DNA of 64,000 nt from Clusia tigrina. Lineage: Eukaryota > Arthropoda > Insecta > Diptera > Clusiidae. Both the position numbers and the translations under genes were made by a program. The notes beneath the pieces were generated by a model. That model made no database searches. It was not told the origin of the DNA and saw only the letters and a list, made by a program, of their open reading frames with translations. The stretch is taken from positions 94,986,280 to 95,050,279 of the forward strand of contig OV050033.1 of the NCBI GenBank assembly GCA_920105625.2. The letters run 5' to 3'. Of the stretch, positions 1 to 14,500 are shown one piece after another. Position 1 is the first letter of the stretch, and every line of letters begins with the position of its first letter.

Positions 1-3000
1 CAAAGTTTGCAACATATAAATGCTTGTAACTTTTTACTGGAGCGTCATAAAACCTTGAAATTTTGTAACAATAAAGTACTCGAGCCTCTTGTCAATTTAA
101 GCTATCGCTCAAAGCTGTGCTACCCTGGAATCCCAAATCAAACACTGATAAAGCTTCAAATGGCCCTACCTTCTATACGGTACGTCCAACACCTATCAAA
201 GTTTGCAACATACAAATGCTTGTAACTTTTTACTGGAGCGTCATAAAACCTTGAAATTTTGTAACAATAAAGTACTCGAGCCTCTTGTCAATTTAAGCTT
301 TCGCTCAAAGCTGTGCTACCCTTGAGTCCCAAATCAAACACTGATAAAGCTTCAAATGGCCCTAACTTCTATACGGTACGTCCTACACCTATCAAAGTTT
401 GCAACATACAAATGTTTGTAACTTTTTACTGGACCGTCATAAAACCTTCAAATTTTGTAACAATAAAGTACTCGAGCCTCTTGTCAATTTAAGCTATCGC
501 TCAAAGCTATGCTACCCTTGAGTTCCAAATCAAACACTGATAAAAATTCAAATGGCCCTAACTTCTATACGGTACGTCCTACTCCTATCAAAGTTTGCAA
601 CATATAAATGCTTGTAACTTTTTACTGGAGCGTAATAAAACCTTGTAATTTTGTAACAATAAAGTACTCGAGCCTCTTGTCAATTTAAGCTATCGCTCAA
701 AGCTGTGCTACCCTTGAGTCCCAAATCAAACACTGATAAAGTTTCAAATGGCCCTAACTTCTATACGGTACGTCCTACACTTATCAAAGTTTGCAACATA
801 TAAATGCTTGTAACTTTTTACTGCAGCGTCATAAAACCTTGAAATTTTGTAACAATAAAGTACTCGAGCCTCTTGTCAATTTAAGCTATCGCTAAAAGCT
901 ATGCTACCCTTGAGTCCCAAATCAAACACTGATAAAAATTCAATTGGCCCTAACTTATATACGATACGTCCTACACCTATCAAAGTTTGCAACATATAAA
1001 TGCTTGTAACTTTCTACTGCAGCGTCATAAAACCTTGAAATTTTGTAACAATAAAGTACTCGAGCCTCTTGTCAATTTAACCTATCGCTCAAAGCTGTGC
1101 TACCCTTGAGTCCCAAATCAAACACTGATAAAGCTTCAAATGGCCCTAACTTCTATACGGTACGTCCTACAACTATCAAAGTTTGCAACATACAAATGCT
1201 TGTAACTTTTTACTGGAGCGTCATAAAACCTTGAAATTTTGTAACAATAAAGTACTCGAGCCTCTTGTCAATTTAAGCTATCGCTCAAAGCTGTGCTACC
1301 CTTGAGTTCCAAATCAAACACTGATAAAACTTCAAATGGAACTAACTTCTATACGGTACGTCCTACACCTATCAAAGTTTGCAACATACATATGCTTGTA
1401 ACTTTTTACTGGAGCGTCATAAAACCTTGAAATTTTGTAACAATAAAGTGCTCGAGCCTCTTGTCAATTTAAGCTTTCGCTCAAAGCTGTGCTACCCTTG
1501 AGTCCCAAATCAAACACTGATAAAGCTTCAAATGGCCCTAACTTCTATACGATACGTCCTACACCTATCAAAGTTTCCAACATTCAAATGCTTGTAACTT
1601 TCTACTGCAGCGTCATAAAACTTTGAAATTTTTTAACAATAAAGTACTCGAGCCTCTTGTCAATTTAACCTATCGCTCAAAGCTGTGCTACCCTTGAGTC
1701 CCAAACCAAACACTGCTAAAGCTTCAAATGGCCCTAACTTCTATACGGCACGTCCTACACCTATCAAAATTTGCAACATACAAATGCTTGTAACTTTTTA
1801 CTGGAGCGTCATAAAACCTTGAAATTTTGTAACAATAAAGTACTCGAGCCTCTTGTCAATTTAAGCTATCGCTCAAAGCTGTGCTACCCTTGAGTTCCAA
1901 ATCAAACACTGATAAAACTTCAAATGGCCCTAACTTCTATACGGTACGTCCTACACCTATCAAAGTTTGCAACATACAAATGCTTGTAACTTTTTACTGG
2001 AGCGTCATAAAACCTTGAAATTTTGTAACAATAAAGTACTCGAGCCTCTTGTCAATTTAAGCTTTCGCTCAAAGCTGTGCTACCCTTGAGTCCCAAATCA
2101 AACACTGATAAAGCTTCAAATGGCCCTAACTTCTATACGGTACATCCTACACCTATCAAAGTTTGCAACATTCAAATGCTTGTAAATTTTTACTGGATCG
2201 TCATAAAACCTTGAAATTTTGTAACAATAAAGTACTCGAGCCTCTTGTCAATTTAAGCTATCGCTCAAAGCTGTGCTACCCTTGAGTCCCAAATCAAACA
2301 CTGATAAAGTTTCAAATGGCCCTAACTTCTATACGGTACGTCCTACACTTATCAAAGTTTGCAACATATAAATGCTTGTAACTTTTTACTGCAGCGTCAT
2401 AAAACCTTGAAATTTTCTAACAATAAAGTACTCGAGCCTCTTGTCAATTTAAGCTATCGCTTAAAGCTATGCTACCCTTGAGTCCCAAATCAAACACTGA
2501 TAAAAATTCAATTGGCCCTAACTTATATACGATACGTCCTACACCTATCAAAGTTGGCAACATACAAATGCTTGTAACTTTTTACTGGAGCGTCATGAAA
2601 CCTTGAAATTTTGTAACAATAAAGTACTCGAGCCTCTTGTCAATTTAAGCTATCGCTCAAAGCTGTGCTATCCTTGAGTTCCAAATCAAACACTGATAAA
2701 GCTTCAAATGGCCCTAACTTCTATACGGTACGTCCTACAACTATCAAAGTTTGCAACATACAAATGCTTGTAACTTTTTACTGGAGCGTCATAAAACCTT
2801 GAAATTTTGTAACAATAAAGTACTCGAGCCTCTTGTCAATTTAAGCTATCGCTCAAAGCTGTGCTATCCTTGAGTTCCAAATCAAACACTGATAAAACTT
2901 CAAATGGAACTAACTTCTATACGGTATGTCCTACACCTATCAAAGTTTGCAACATACATATGCTTGTAACATTTTACTGGCGCGTCATAAAACCTTGAAA

Positions 3001-5659
3001 TTTTGTAACAATAAAGTACTCGAGCCTCTGGTCAATTTAAGTTTTCGCTGAAAGCTGTGCTACCCTTGAGTCCCAAAGCAAACACTGATAAAGCTTCAAA
3101 TGGCCCTAACTTCCATACGGTACGTCCTACACCTATCAAAGTTTGCAACATTCAAATGCTTGTAACTTTTTACTGGATCGTCATAAAACCTTGATATTTT
3201 GTAACAATAAAGTACTCGAGCCTCTTGTCAATTTAAGCTATCGCTTAAAGCTGTGCTACCTTTGAGTCCCAAATCAAACACTGATAAAAATTCAAATGGC
3301 CCTAACTTCTAAACGGTACGTCCTACACCTATCAAAGTTTGCAACATATAAATGCTTGTAACTTTCTACTGCAGCGTCATAAAACCTTGAAATTTTGTAA
3401 CAATAAAGTACTCGAGCCTCTTGTCAATTTAACCTATCGCTCAAAGCTGTGCTACCCTTGAGTCCCAAACCAAACACTGCTAAAGCTTCAAATGGCCCTA
3501 ACTTCTATACGGCACGTCCTACACCTATCAAAATTTGCAACATACAAATGCTTGTAACTTTTTACTGGAGCGTCATAAAACCTTGAAATTTTGTAACAAT
3601 AAAGTACTCGAGCCTCTTGTCAATTTAAGCTATCGCTCAAAGCTGTGCTACCCTTGAGTTCCAAATCAAACACTGATAAAACTTCAAATGGCCCTAACTT
3701 CTATATGGTACGTCCTACACCTATCAAAGTTTGCAACATACAAATGCTTGTAACTTTTTACTGGAGCGTCATAAAACCTTGAAATTTTGTAACAATAAAG
3801 TACTCGAGCCTCTTGTCAATTTAAGCTTTCGCTCAAAGCTGTGCTACCCTTGAGTCCCAAATCAAACACTGATAAAGCTTCAAATGGCGCTAACTTCTAT
3901 ACGGTACGTCCTACACCTATCAAAGTTTGCAACATTCAAATGCTTGTAAATTTTTACTGGATCGTCATAAAACCTTGAAATTTTGTAACAATAAAGTACT
4001 CGAGCCTCTTGTCAATTTAAGCTATCGCTCAAAGCTGTGCTACCCTTGAGTCCCAAATCAAATACTGATAAAGCTTCAAATGGCCCTAACTTCTATACGG
4101 AACATCCTACACCTATCAAAGTTTGCAACATATAAATGCTTGTAACTTTTTACTGCAGCGTCATAAAACCTTGAAATTTTGTAAAAATAAAGTACTCGAG
4201 CCTCTTGTCAATTTAAACTTTCGCTCAAAGCTGTGCTACCCTTGAGTCCCAAATCAAACACTGATAAAGCTTCAAATGGCCCTAACTTCTATACGGTTTA
4301 TCCTACACCTATCAAAGTTTGCAACATATAAATGCTTGTAACTTTTTACTGCAGCGTCACAAAACCTTGAAATTTTGTAACAATAAAGTACTCGAGCCTC
4401 TTGTCAATTTAGCCTATCGCTCACAGCTGTGCTACCCTTGAGTCCCAAATCAAACACTGATAAAGATTCAAATGGTCCTAACTTCTATACGGTACGTCCT
4501 ACACCTATCATAGTTTGCAACATACAAATGCTTGTAACTTTTTACTGGAGCGTCATAAAACCTTGAAATTTTGTAACAATAAAGTACTCGAGCCTCTTGT
4601 CAATTTAAGCTATCGCTCAAAGCTGTGCTACCCTTGAATCCCAAATCAAACACTGATAAAGCTTCAAATGGCCCTAACTTCTATACGGTACGTCCAACAC
4701 CTATCAAAGTTTGCAACATACAAATGCTTGTAACTTTTTACTGGAGCGTAATAAAACCTTGTAATTTTGTAACAATAAAGTACTCGAGCCTCTTGTCAAT
4801 TTAAGCTATCGCTCAAAGCTGTGCTACCTTTGAGTCCCAAATCAAAAACTGATAAAAATTCAAATGGCCCTAACTTCTAAACGGTACGTCCTACACCTAT
4901 CAAAGTTTGCAACATATAAATGCTTGTAACTTTCTACTGCAGCGTCATAAAACCTTGAAATTTTGTAACAATAAAGTACTCGAACCTCTTGTCAATTTAA
5001 GCTATCGCTCAAAGCTGTGCTACCCTTGAGTTCCAAATCAAACACTGATAAAACTTCAAATGGCCCTAACTTCTATACGGTACGTCCTACACCTATCAAA
5101 GTTTGCAACATACAAATGCTTGTAACTTTTTACTGGAGCGTCATAAAACCTTGAAATTTTGTAACAATAAAGTACTCGAGCCTCTTGTCAATTTAAGCTT
5201 TCGCTCAAAGCTGTGCTACCCTTGAGTCCCAAATCAAACACTGATAAAGCTTCAAATGGCGCTAACTTCTATACGGTACGTCCTACACCTATCAAAGTTT
5301 GCAACATTCAAATGCTTGTAAATTTTTACTGGATCGTCATAAAACCTTGAAATTTTGTAACAATAAAGTACTCGAGCCTCTTGTCAATTTAACCTATCGC
5401 TCAAAGCTGTGCTACCCTTGAGTCCCAAATCAAACACTGATAAAGCTTCAAATGGCCCTAACTTCTATACGGAACATCCTACACCTATCAAAGTTTGCAA
5501 CATATAAATGCTTGTAACTTTTTACTGCAGCGTCATAAAACCTTGAAATTTTGTAACAATAAAGTACTCGAGCCTCTTGTCAATTTAAGCTTTCGCTCAA
5601 AGCTGTGCTACCCTTGAGTCCCAAATCAAACACTGATAAAGCTTCAAATGGCCCTAACT

Positions 5660-8600
5660 TCTATACGGTACGTCCTACACCTATAAAAGTTTGCAACATA
5701 CAAATGCTTGTAACTTTTTACTGGAGCGTCATAAAACCTTGAAATTTTGTAACAATAAAGTACTCGAGCCTCTTGTCAATTTAAGCTTTCGCTCAAAGCT
5801 GTGCTACCCTTGAGTCCCAAATCAAACACTGATAAAGCTTCAAATGGCCCTAACTTCTATACGGTACATCCTACACCTATCAAAGTTTGCAACATTCAAA
5901 TGCTTGTAAATTTTTACTGGATCGTCATAAAACCTTGAAATTTTGTAACAATAAAGTACTCGAGCCTCTTGTCAATTTAAGCTATCGCTCAAAGCTGTGC
6001 TACCCTTGAGTCCCAAATCAAACACTGATAAAGTTTCAAATGGCCCTAACTTCTATAAGGTACGTCCTACACTTATCAAAGTTTGCAACATATAAATGCT
6101 TGTAACTTTTTACTGCAGCGTCATAAAACCTTGAAATTTTCTAACAATAAAGTACTCGAGCCTCTTGTCAATTTAAGCTATCGCTTAAAGCTATGCTACC
6201 CTTGAGTCCCAAATCAAACACTGATAAAAATTCAATTGGCCCTAACTTATATACGATACGTCCTACACCTATCAAAGTTGGCAACATACAAATGCTTGTA
6301 ACTTTTTACTGGAGCGTCATAAAACCTTGAAATTTTGTAACAATAAAGTACTCGAGCCTCTTGTCAATTTAAGCTATCGCTCAAAGCTGTGCTACCCTTG
6401 AGTTCCAAATCAAACACTGATAAAACTTCAAATGGCCCTAACTTCTATACGGTACGTCCTACACCTATCAAAGTTTGCAACATACATATGCTTGTAACTT
6501 TTTACTGGAGCGTCATAAAACCTTGAAATTTTGTAACAATAAAGTACTCGAGCCTCTTGTCAATTTAAGCTTTCGCTCAAAGCTGTGCTACCCTTGAGTC
6601 CCAAATCAAACACTGATAAAGCTTCAAATGGCCCTAACTTCTATACGGTACGTCCTACACCTATCAAAGTTTGCAACATTCAAATGCTTGTAACTTTTTA
6701 CTGGATCGTCATAAAACCTTGATATTTTGTAACAATAAAGTACTCGAGCCTCTTGTCCATTTAAGCTATCGCTCAAAGCTGTGCTACCTTTGAGTCCCAA
6801 ATCAAACACTGATAAAAATTCAAATGGCCCTAACTTCTAAACGGTACGTCCTACACCTATCAAAGTTTGCAACATATAAATGCTTGTAACTTTCTACTGC
6901 AGCTTCATAAAACCTTGAAATTTTGTAACAATAAAGTACTCGAGCCTCTTGTCAATTTAAGCTATCGCTCAAAGCTGTGCTACCCTTTAGTTCCAAATCA
7001 AACACTGATAAAAATTCAAATGGCCCTAACTTCTATACGGTACGTCCTACACCTATAAAAGTTTGCAACATACAAATGCTTGTAACTTTTTACTGGAGCG
7101 TCATAAAACCTTGAAATTTTGTAACAATAAAGTACTCGAGCCTCTTGTCAATTTAAGCTTTCGCTCAAAGCTGTGCTACCCTTGAGTCCCAAATCAAACA
7201 CTGATAAAGCTTCAAATGGCCCTAACTTCTATACGGTACATCCTACACCTATCAAAGTTTGCAACATTCAAATGCTTGTAAATTTTTACTGGATCGTCAT
7301 AAAACCTTGAAATTTTGTAACAATAAAGTACTCGAGCCTCTTGTCAATTTAAGCTATCGCTCAAAGCTGTGCTACCCTTGAGTCCCAAATCAAACACTGA
7401 TAAAGTTTCAAATGGCCCTAACTTCTATAAGGTACGTCCTACACTAATCAAAGTTTGCAACATATAAATGCTTGTAACTTTTTACTGCAGCGTCATAAAA
7501 CCTTGAAATTTTCTAACAATAAAGTACTCGAGCCTCTTGTCAATTTAAGCTATCGCTTAAAGCTATGCTACCCTTGAGTCCCAAATCAAACACTGATAAA
7601 AATTCAATTGGCCCTAACTTATATACGATACGTCCTACACCTATCAAAGTTGGCAACATACAAATGCTTGTAACTTTTTACTGGAGCGTCATAAAACCTT
7701 GAAATTTTGTAACAATAAAGTACTCGAGCCTCTTGTCAATTTAAGCTATCGCTCAAAGCTGTGCTACCCTTGAGTTCCAAATCAAACACTGATAAAACTT
7801 CAAATGGCCCTAACTTCTATACGGTACGTCCTACACCTATCAAAGTTTGCAACATACATATGCTTGTAACTTTTTACTGGAGCGTCATAAAACCTTGAAA
7901 TTTTGTAACAATAAAGTACTCGAGCCTCTTGTCAATTTAAGCTTTCGCTCAAAGCTGTGCTACCCTTGAGTCCCAAATCAAACACTGATAAAGCTTCAAA
8001 TGGCCCTAACTTCTATACGGTACGTCCTACACCTATCAAAGTTTGCAACATTCAAATGCTTGTAACTTTTTACTGGATCGTCATAAAACCTTGATATTTT
8101 GTAACAATAAAGTACTCGAGCCTCTTGTCCATTTAAGCTATCGCTCAAAGCTGTGCTACCTTTGAGTCCCAAATCAAACACTGATAAAAATTCAAATGGC
8201 CCTAACTTCTAAACGGTACGTCCTACACCTATCAAAGTTTGCAACATATAAATGCTTGTAACTTTCTACTGCACCGTCATAAAACCTTGAAATTTTGTAA
8301 CAATAAAGTACTCGAGCCTCTTGTCAATTTAACCTATCGGTCAAAGCTGTTCTACCCTTGAGTCCCAAAAGAAACACTGCTAAAGCTTCAAATGGCCCTA
8401 ACTTCTATACGGCACGTCCTACACCTATCAAAATTTGCAACATACAAATGCTTGTAACTTTTTACTGGAGCGTCATAAAACCTTGAAATTTTGTAACAAT
8501 AAAGTACTCGAGCCTCTTGTCAATTTAAGCTATCGCTCAAAGCTGTGCTACCCTTGAGTTCCAAATCAAACACTGATAAAACTTCAAATGGCCCTGACTT

Positions 8601-11540
8601 CTATACGGTACGTCCTACACCTATCAAAGTTTGCAACATACAAATGCTTGTAACTTTTTACTGGAGCGTCATAAAACCTTGAAATTTTGTAACAATAAAG
8701 TACTCGAGCCTCTTGTCAATTTAAGCTTTCGCTCAAAGCTGTGCTACCCTTGAGTCCCAAATCAAACACTAATAAAGCTTCAAATGGCGCTAACTTCTAT
8801 ACGGTAGGTCCTACACCTATCAAAGTTTGCAACATTCCAATGCTTGTAAATTTTTACTGGATCGTCATAAAACCTTGAAATTTTGTAACAATAAAGTACT
8901 CGAGCCTCTTGTCAATTTAAGCTATCGCTCAAAGCTGTGCTACCCTTGAGTCCCAAATCAAACACTGATAAAGCTTCAAATGGCCCTAACTTCTATACGG
9001 AACATCCTACACCTATCAAAGTTTGCAACATATAAATGCTTGTAACTTTTTACTGCAGCGTCATAAAACCTTGAAATTTTGTAACAATAAAGTACTCGAG
9101 CCTCTTGTCAATTTAAGCTTTCGCTCAAAGCTGTGCTACCCTTGAGTCCCAAATCAAACACTGATAAAGCTTCAAATGGCCCTAACTTCTATACGGTACA
9201 TCCTACACCTATTAAAGTTTGCAACATACAAATGCTTGTAACTTTTTACTGGAGCGTCATAAAACCTTGAAATTTTGTAACAATAAAGTACTCGAGCCTC
9301 TTGTCAATTTAAGCTATCGCTCAAAGCTGTGCTACCCTTTAGTTCCAAATCAAACACTGATAAAACTTCAAATGGCCCTAACTTCTATACGGTACGTCCT
9401 ACACCTATAAAAGTTTGCAACATACAAATGCTTGTAACTATTTACTGGAGCGTCATAAAACCTTGAAATTTTGTAACAATAAAGTACTCGAGCCTCTTGT
9501 CAATTTAAGCTTTCGCTCAAAGCTGTGCTACCCTTGAGTCCCAAATCAAACACTGATAAAGCTTCAAATGGCCCTAACTTCTATACGGTACATCCTACAC
9601 CTATCAAAGTTTGCAACATTCAAATGCTTGTAAATTTTTACTGGATCGTCATAAAACCTTGAAATTTTGTAACAATAAAGTACTCGAGCCTCTTGTCAAT
9701 TTAAGCTATCGCTCAAAGCTATGCTACCCTTGAGTCCCAAATCAAACACTGATAAAGTTTCAAATGGCCCTAACTTCTATACGGTACGTCCTACACTTAT
9801 CAAAGTTTGCAACATATAAATGCTTGTAACTTTTTACTGCAGCGTCATAAAACCTTGAAATTTTCTAACAATAAAGTACTCGAGCCTCTTGTCAATTTAA
9901 GCTATCGCTTAAAGCTATGCTACCCTTGAGTCCCAAATCAAACACTGATAAAAATTCAATTGGCCCTAACTTATATACGATACGTCCTACACCTATCAAA
10001 GTTGGCAACATACAAATGCTTGTAACTTTTTACTGGAGCGTCATAAAACCTTGAAATTTTGTAACAATAAAGTACTCGAGCCTCTTGTCAATTTAAGCTA
10101 TCGCTCAAAGCTGTGCTACCCTTGAATCCCAAATCAAACACTGATAAAGCTTCAAATGGCCCTAACTTCTATACGGTACGTCCTACAACTATCAAAGTTT
10201 GCAACATACAAATGCTTGTAACTTTTTACTGGAGCGTCATAAAACCTTGAAATTTTGTAACAATAAAGTACTCGAGCCTCTTGTCAATTTAAGCTATCGC
10301 TCAAAGCTGTGCTACCCTTGAGTTCCAAATCAAACACTGATAAAACTTCAAATGGAACTAACTTCTATACGGTACGTCCTACACCTATCAAAGTTTGCAA
10401 CATACATATGCTTGTAACTTTTTACTGGCGCGTCATAACACCTTGAAATTTTGTAACAATAAAGTACGCGAGCCTCTTGTCAATTTAAGTTTTCGCTGAA
10501 AGCTGTGCTACCCTTGAGTCCCAAATCAAACACTGATAAAGCTTCAAATGGCCCTAACTTCTATACGGTACGTCCTACACCTATCAAAGTTTGCAACATT
10601 CAAATGCTTGTAACTTTTTACTAGATCGTCATAAAACCTTGATATTTTGTAACATTAAAGTACTCGAGCCTCTTGTCAATTTAAGCTATCGCTCAAAGCT
10701 GTGCTACCTTTGAGTCCCAAATCAAACACTGATAAAAATTCAAATGTCCCTAACTTCTAAACGGTACGTCCTACACCTATCAAAGTTTGCAACATATAAA
10801 TGCTTGTAACTTTTTACTGCAGCGTCATAAAACCTTGAAATTTTGTAACAATAAAGTACTCGAGCCTCTTGTTAATTTAAGCTTTCGCTCAAAGCTGTGC
10901 TACCCTTGAGTCCCAAATCAAACACTGATAAAGCTTCAAATGGCCCTAACTTCTATACGGTACGTCCTACACCTATCAAAGTTTGCAACATTCAAATGCT
11001 TGTAAATTTTTACTGGATCGTCATAAAACCTTGAAATTTTGTAACAATAAAGTACTCGAGCCTCTTGTCAATTTAAGCTATCGCTCAAAGCTGTGCTACC
11101 CTTGAGTCCCAAATCAAACACTGATAAAGCTTCAAATGGCCCTAACTTCTATACGGTACATCCTACACCTATCAAAGTTTGCAACATATAAATGCTTGTA
11201 ACTTTTTACTGCAGCGTCATAAAACCTTGAAATTTTGTAACAATAAAGTACTCGAGCCTCTTGTCAATTTAGCCTATCGCTCAAAGCTGTGCTACCCTTG
11301 AGTCCCAAATCAACCACTGATAAAGCTTCAAATGGCCCTAACTTCTATACGGTACGTCTTACACCTATCATAGTTTGCAACATACAAATGCTTGTAACTT
11401 TTTACTGGAGCGTCATAAAACCTTGAAATTTTGTAACAATAAAGTACTCGAGCCTCTTGTCAATTTAAGCTATCGCTCAAAGCTGTGCTACCCTTTAGTT
11501 CCAAATCAAACACTGATAAAAATTCAAATGGCCCTAACTT
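5660..11540. repeat. 30-monomer higher-order block, copy 1
   Basis: A block of 30 monomers (5,880 bp) whose ordered variant pattern recurs immediately downstream at offset 5,880. Anchors: the rare CTATAAGG variant near 6055 recurs near 11935; the 'CCATTTAAG' variant monomer at 6624-6809 recurs at 12504-12689; the monomer at 9219 recurs at 15099. Agreement begins at about 5,650-5,690; upstream of that, the sequences at this offset differ. Edges are good to about one monomer. Confidence 0.85.
5690..8260. repeat. 7-monomer (1,372 bp) tandem duplication inside copy 1
   Basis: Two adjacent 7-monomer units, about 5,690-7,060 and 7,061-8,260, with the same variant order. The monomer at 6624 recurs at 7996, and the CTATAAAAG variant near 5680 recurs near 7053. 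The pair is inherited whole in copy 2 (about 11,570-14,140, with the monomer at 12504 recurring at 13876), so the 7-mer duplication predates the 30-mer duplication. Confidence 0.85.
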
Positions 11541-14500
11541 CTATACGGTACGTCCTACACCTATAAAAGTTTGCAACATACAAATGCTTGTAACTTTTTA
11601 CTGGAGCGTCATAAAACCTTGAAATTTTGTAACAATAAAGTACTCGAGCCTCTTGTCAATTTAAGCTTTCGCTCAAAGCTGTGCTACCCTTGAGTCCCAA
11701 ATCAAACACTGATAAAGCTTCAAATGGCCCTAACTTCTATACGGTACATCCTACACCTATCAAAGTTTGCAACATTCAAATGCTTGTAAATTTTTACTGG
11801 ATCGTCATAAAACCTTGAAATTTTGTAACAATAAAGTACTCGAGCCTCTTGTCAATTTAAGCTATCGCTCAAAGCTGTGCTACCCTTGAGTCCCAAATCA
11901 AACACTGATAAAGTTTCAAATGGCCCTAACTTCTATAAGGTACGTCCTACACTTATCAAAGTTTGCAACATATAAATGCTTGTAACTTTTTACTGCAGCG
12001 TCATAAAACCTTGAAATTTTCTAACAATAAAGTACTCGAGCCTCTTGTCAATTTAAGCTATCGCTTAAAGCTATGCTACCCTTGAGTCCCAAATCAAACA
12101 CTGATAAAAATTCAATTGGCCCTAACTTATATACGATACGTCCTACACCTATCAAAGTTGGCAACATACAAATGCTTGTAACTTTTTACTGGAGCGTCAT
12201 AAAACCTTGAAATTTTGTAACAATAAAGTACTCGAGCCTCTTGTCAATTTAAGCTATCGCTCAAAGCTGTGCTACCCTTGAGTTCCAAATCAAACACTGA
12301 TAAAACTTCAAATGGCCCTAACTTCTATACGGTACGTCCTACACCTATCAAAGTTTGCAACATACATATGCTTGTAACTTTTTACTGGAGCGTCATAAAA
12401 CCTTGAAATTTTGTAACAATAAAGTACTCGAGCCTCTTGTCAATTTAAGCTTTCGCTCAAAGCTGTGCTACCCTTGAGTCCCAAATCAAACACTGATAAA
12501 GCTTCAAATGGCCCTAACTTCTATACGGTACGTCCTACACCTATCAAAGTTTGCAACATTCAAATGCTTGTAACTTTTTACTGGATCGTCATAAAACCTT
12601 GATATTTTGTAACAATAAAGTACTCGAGCCTCTTGTCCATTTAAGCTATCGCTCAAAGCTGTGCTACCTTTGAGTCCCAAATCAAACACTGATAAAAATT
12701 CAAATGGCCCTAACTTCTAAACGGTACGTCCTACACCTATCAAAGTTTGCAACATATAAATGCTTGTAACTTTCTACTGCAGCGTCATAAAACCTTGAAA
12801 TTTTGTAACAATAAAGTACTCGAGCCTCTTGTCAATTTAAGCTATCGCTCAAAGCTGTGCTACCCTTTAGTTCCAAATCAAACACTGATAAAAATTCAAA
12901 TGGCCCTAACTTCTATACGGTACGTCCTACACCTATAAAAGTTTGCAACATACAAATGCTTGTAACTTTTTACTGGAGCGTCATAAAACCTTGAAATTTT
13001 GTAACAATAAAGTACTCGAGCCTCTTGTCAATTTAAGCTTTCGCTCAAAGCTGTGCTACCCTTGAGTCCCAAATCAAACACTGATAAAGCTTCAAATGGC
13101 CCTAACTTCTATACGGTACATCCTACACCTATCAAAGTTTGCAACATTCAAATGCTTGTAAATTTTTACTGGATCGTCATAAAACCTTGAAATTTTGTAA
13201 CAATAAAGTACTCGAGCCTCTTGTCAATTTAAGCTATCGCTCAAAGCTGTGCTACCCTTGAGTCCCAAATCAAACACTGATAAAGTTTCAAATGGCCCTA
13301 ACTTCTATAAGGTACGTCCTACACTAATCAAAGTTTGCAACATATAAATGCTTGTAACTTTTTACTGCAGCGTCATAAAACCTTGAAATTTTCTAACAAT
13401 AAAGTACTCGAGCCTCTTGTCAATTTAAGCTATCGCTTAAAGCTATGCTACCCTTGAGTCCCAAATCAAACACTGATAAAAATTCAATTGGCCCTAACTT
13501 ATATACGATACGTCCTACACCTATCAAAGTTGGCAACATACAAATGCTTGTAACTTTTTACTGGAGCGTCATAAAACCTTGAAATTTTGTAACAATAAAG
13601 TACTCGAGCCTCTTGTCAATTTAAGCTATCGCTCAAAGCTGTGCTACCCTTGAGTTCCAAATCAAACACTGATAAAACTTCAAATGGCCCTAACTTCTAT
13701 ACGGTACGTCCTACACCTATCAAAGTTTGCAACATACATATGCTTGTAACTTTTTACTGGAGCGTCATAAAACCTTGAAATTTTGTAACAATAAAGTACT
13801 CGAGCCTCTTGTCAATTTAAGCTTTGGCTCAAAGCTGTGCTACCCTTGAGTCCCAAATCAAACACTGATAAAGCTTCAAATGGCCCTAACTTCTATACGG
13901 TACGTCCTACACCTATCAAAGTTTGCAACATTCAAATGCTTGTAACTTTTTACTGGATCGTCATAAAACCTTGATATTTTGTAACAATAAAGTACTCGAG
14001 CCTCTTGTCCATTTAAGCTATCGCTCAAAGCTGTGCTACCTTTGAGTCCCAAATCAAACACTGATAAAAATTCAAATGGCCCTAACTTCTAAACGGTACG
14101 TCCTACACCTATCAAAGTTTGCAACATATAAATGCTTGTAACTTTCTACTGCACCGTCATAAAACCTTGAAATTTTGTAACAATAAAGTACTCGAGCCTC
14201 TTGTCAATTTAACCTATCGGTCAAAGCTGTTCTACCCTTGAGTCCCAAAAGAAACACTGCTAAAGCTTCAAATGGCCCTAACTTCTATACGGCACGTCCT
14301 ACACCTATCAAAATTTGCAACATACAAATGCTTGTAACTTTTTACTGGAGCGTCATAAAACCTTGAAATTTTGTAACAATAAAGTACTCGAGCCTCTTGT
14401 CAATTTAAGCTATCGCTCAAAGCTGTGCTACCCTTGAGTTCCAAATCAAACACTGATAAAACTTCAAATGGCCCTGACTTCTATACGGTACGTCCTACAC

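Noticed and set aside
1..196. Possible internal subrepeat of the monomer (ATCAAAGTTTGCAACAT versus GATAAAGCTTCAAATGG)
   Set aside because: Similarity is limited to a short A/T-rich stretch with several mismatches and does not extend to a half-monomer period. An alignment statistic would be needed.
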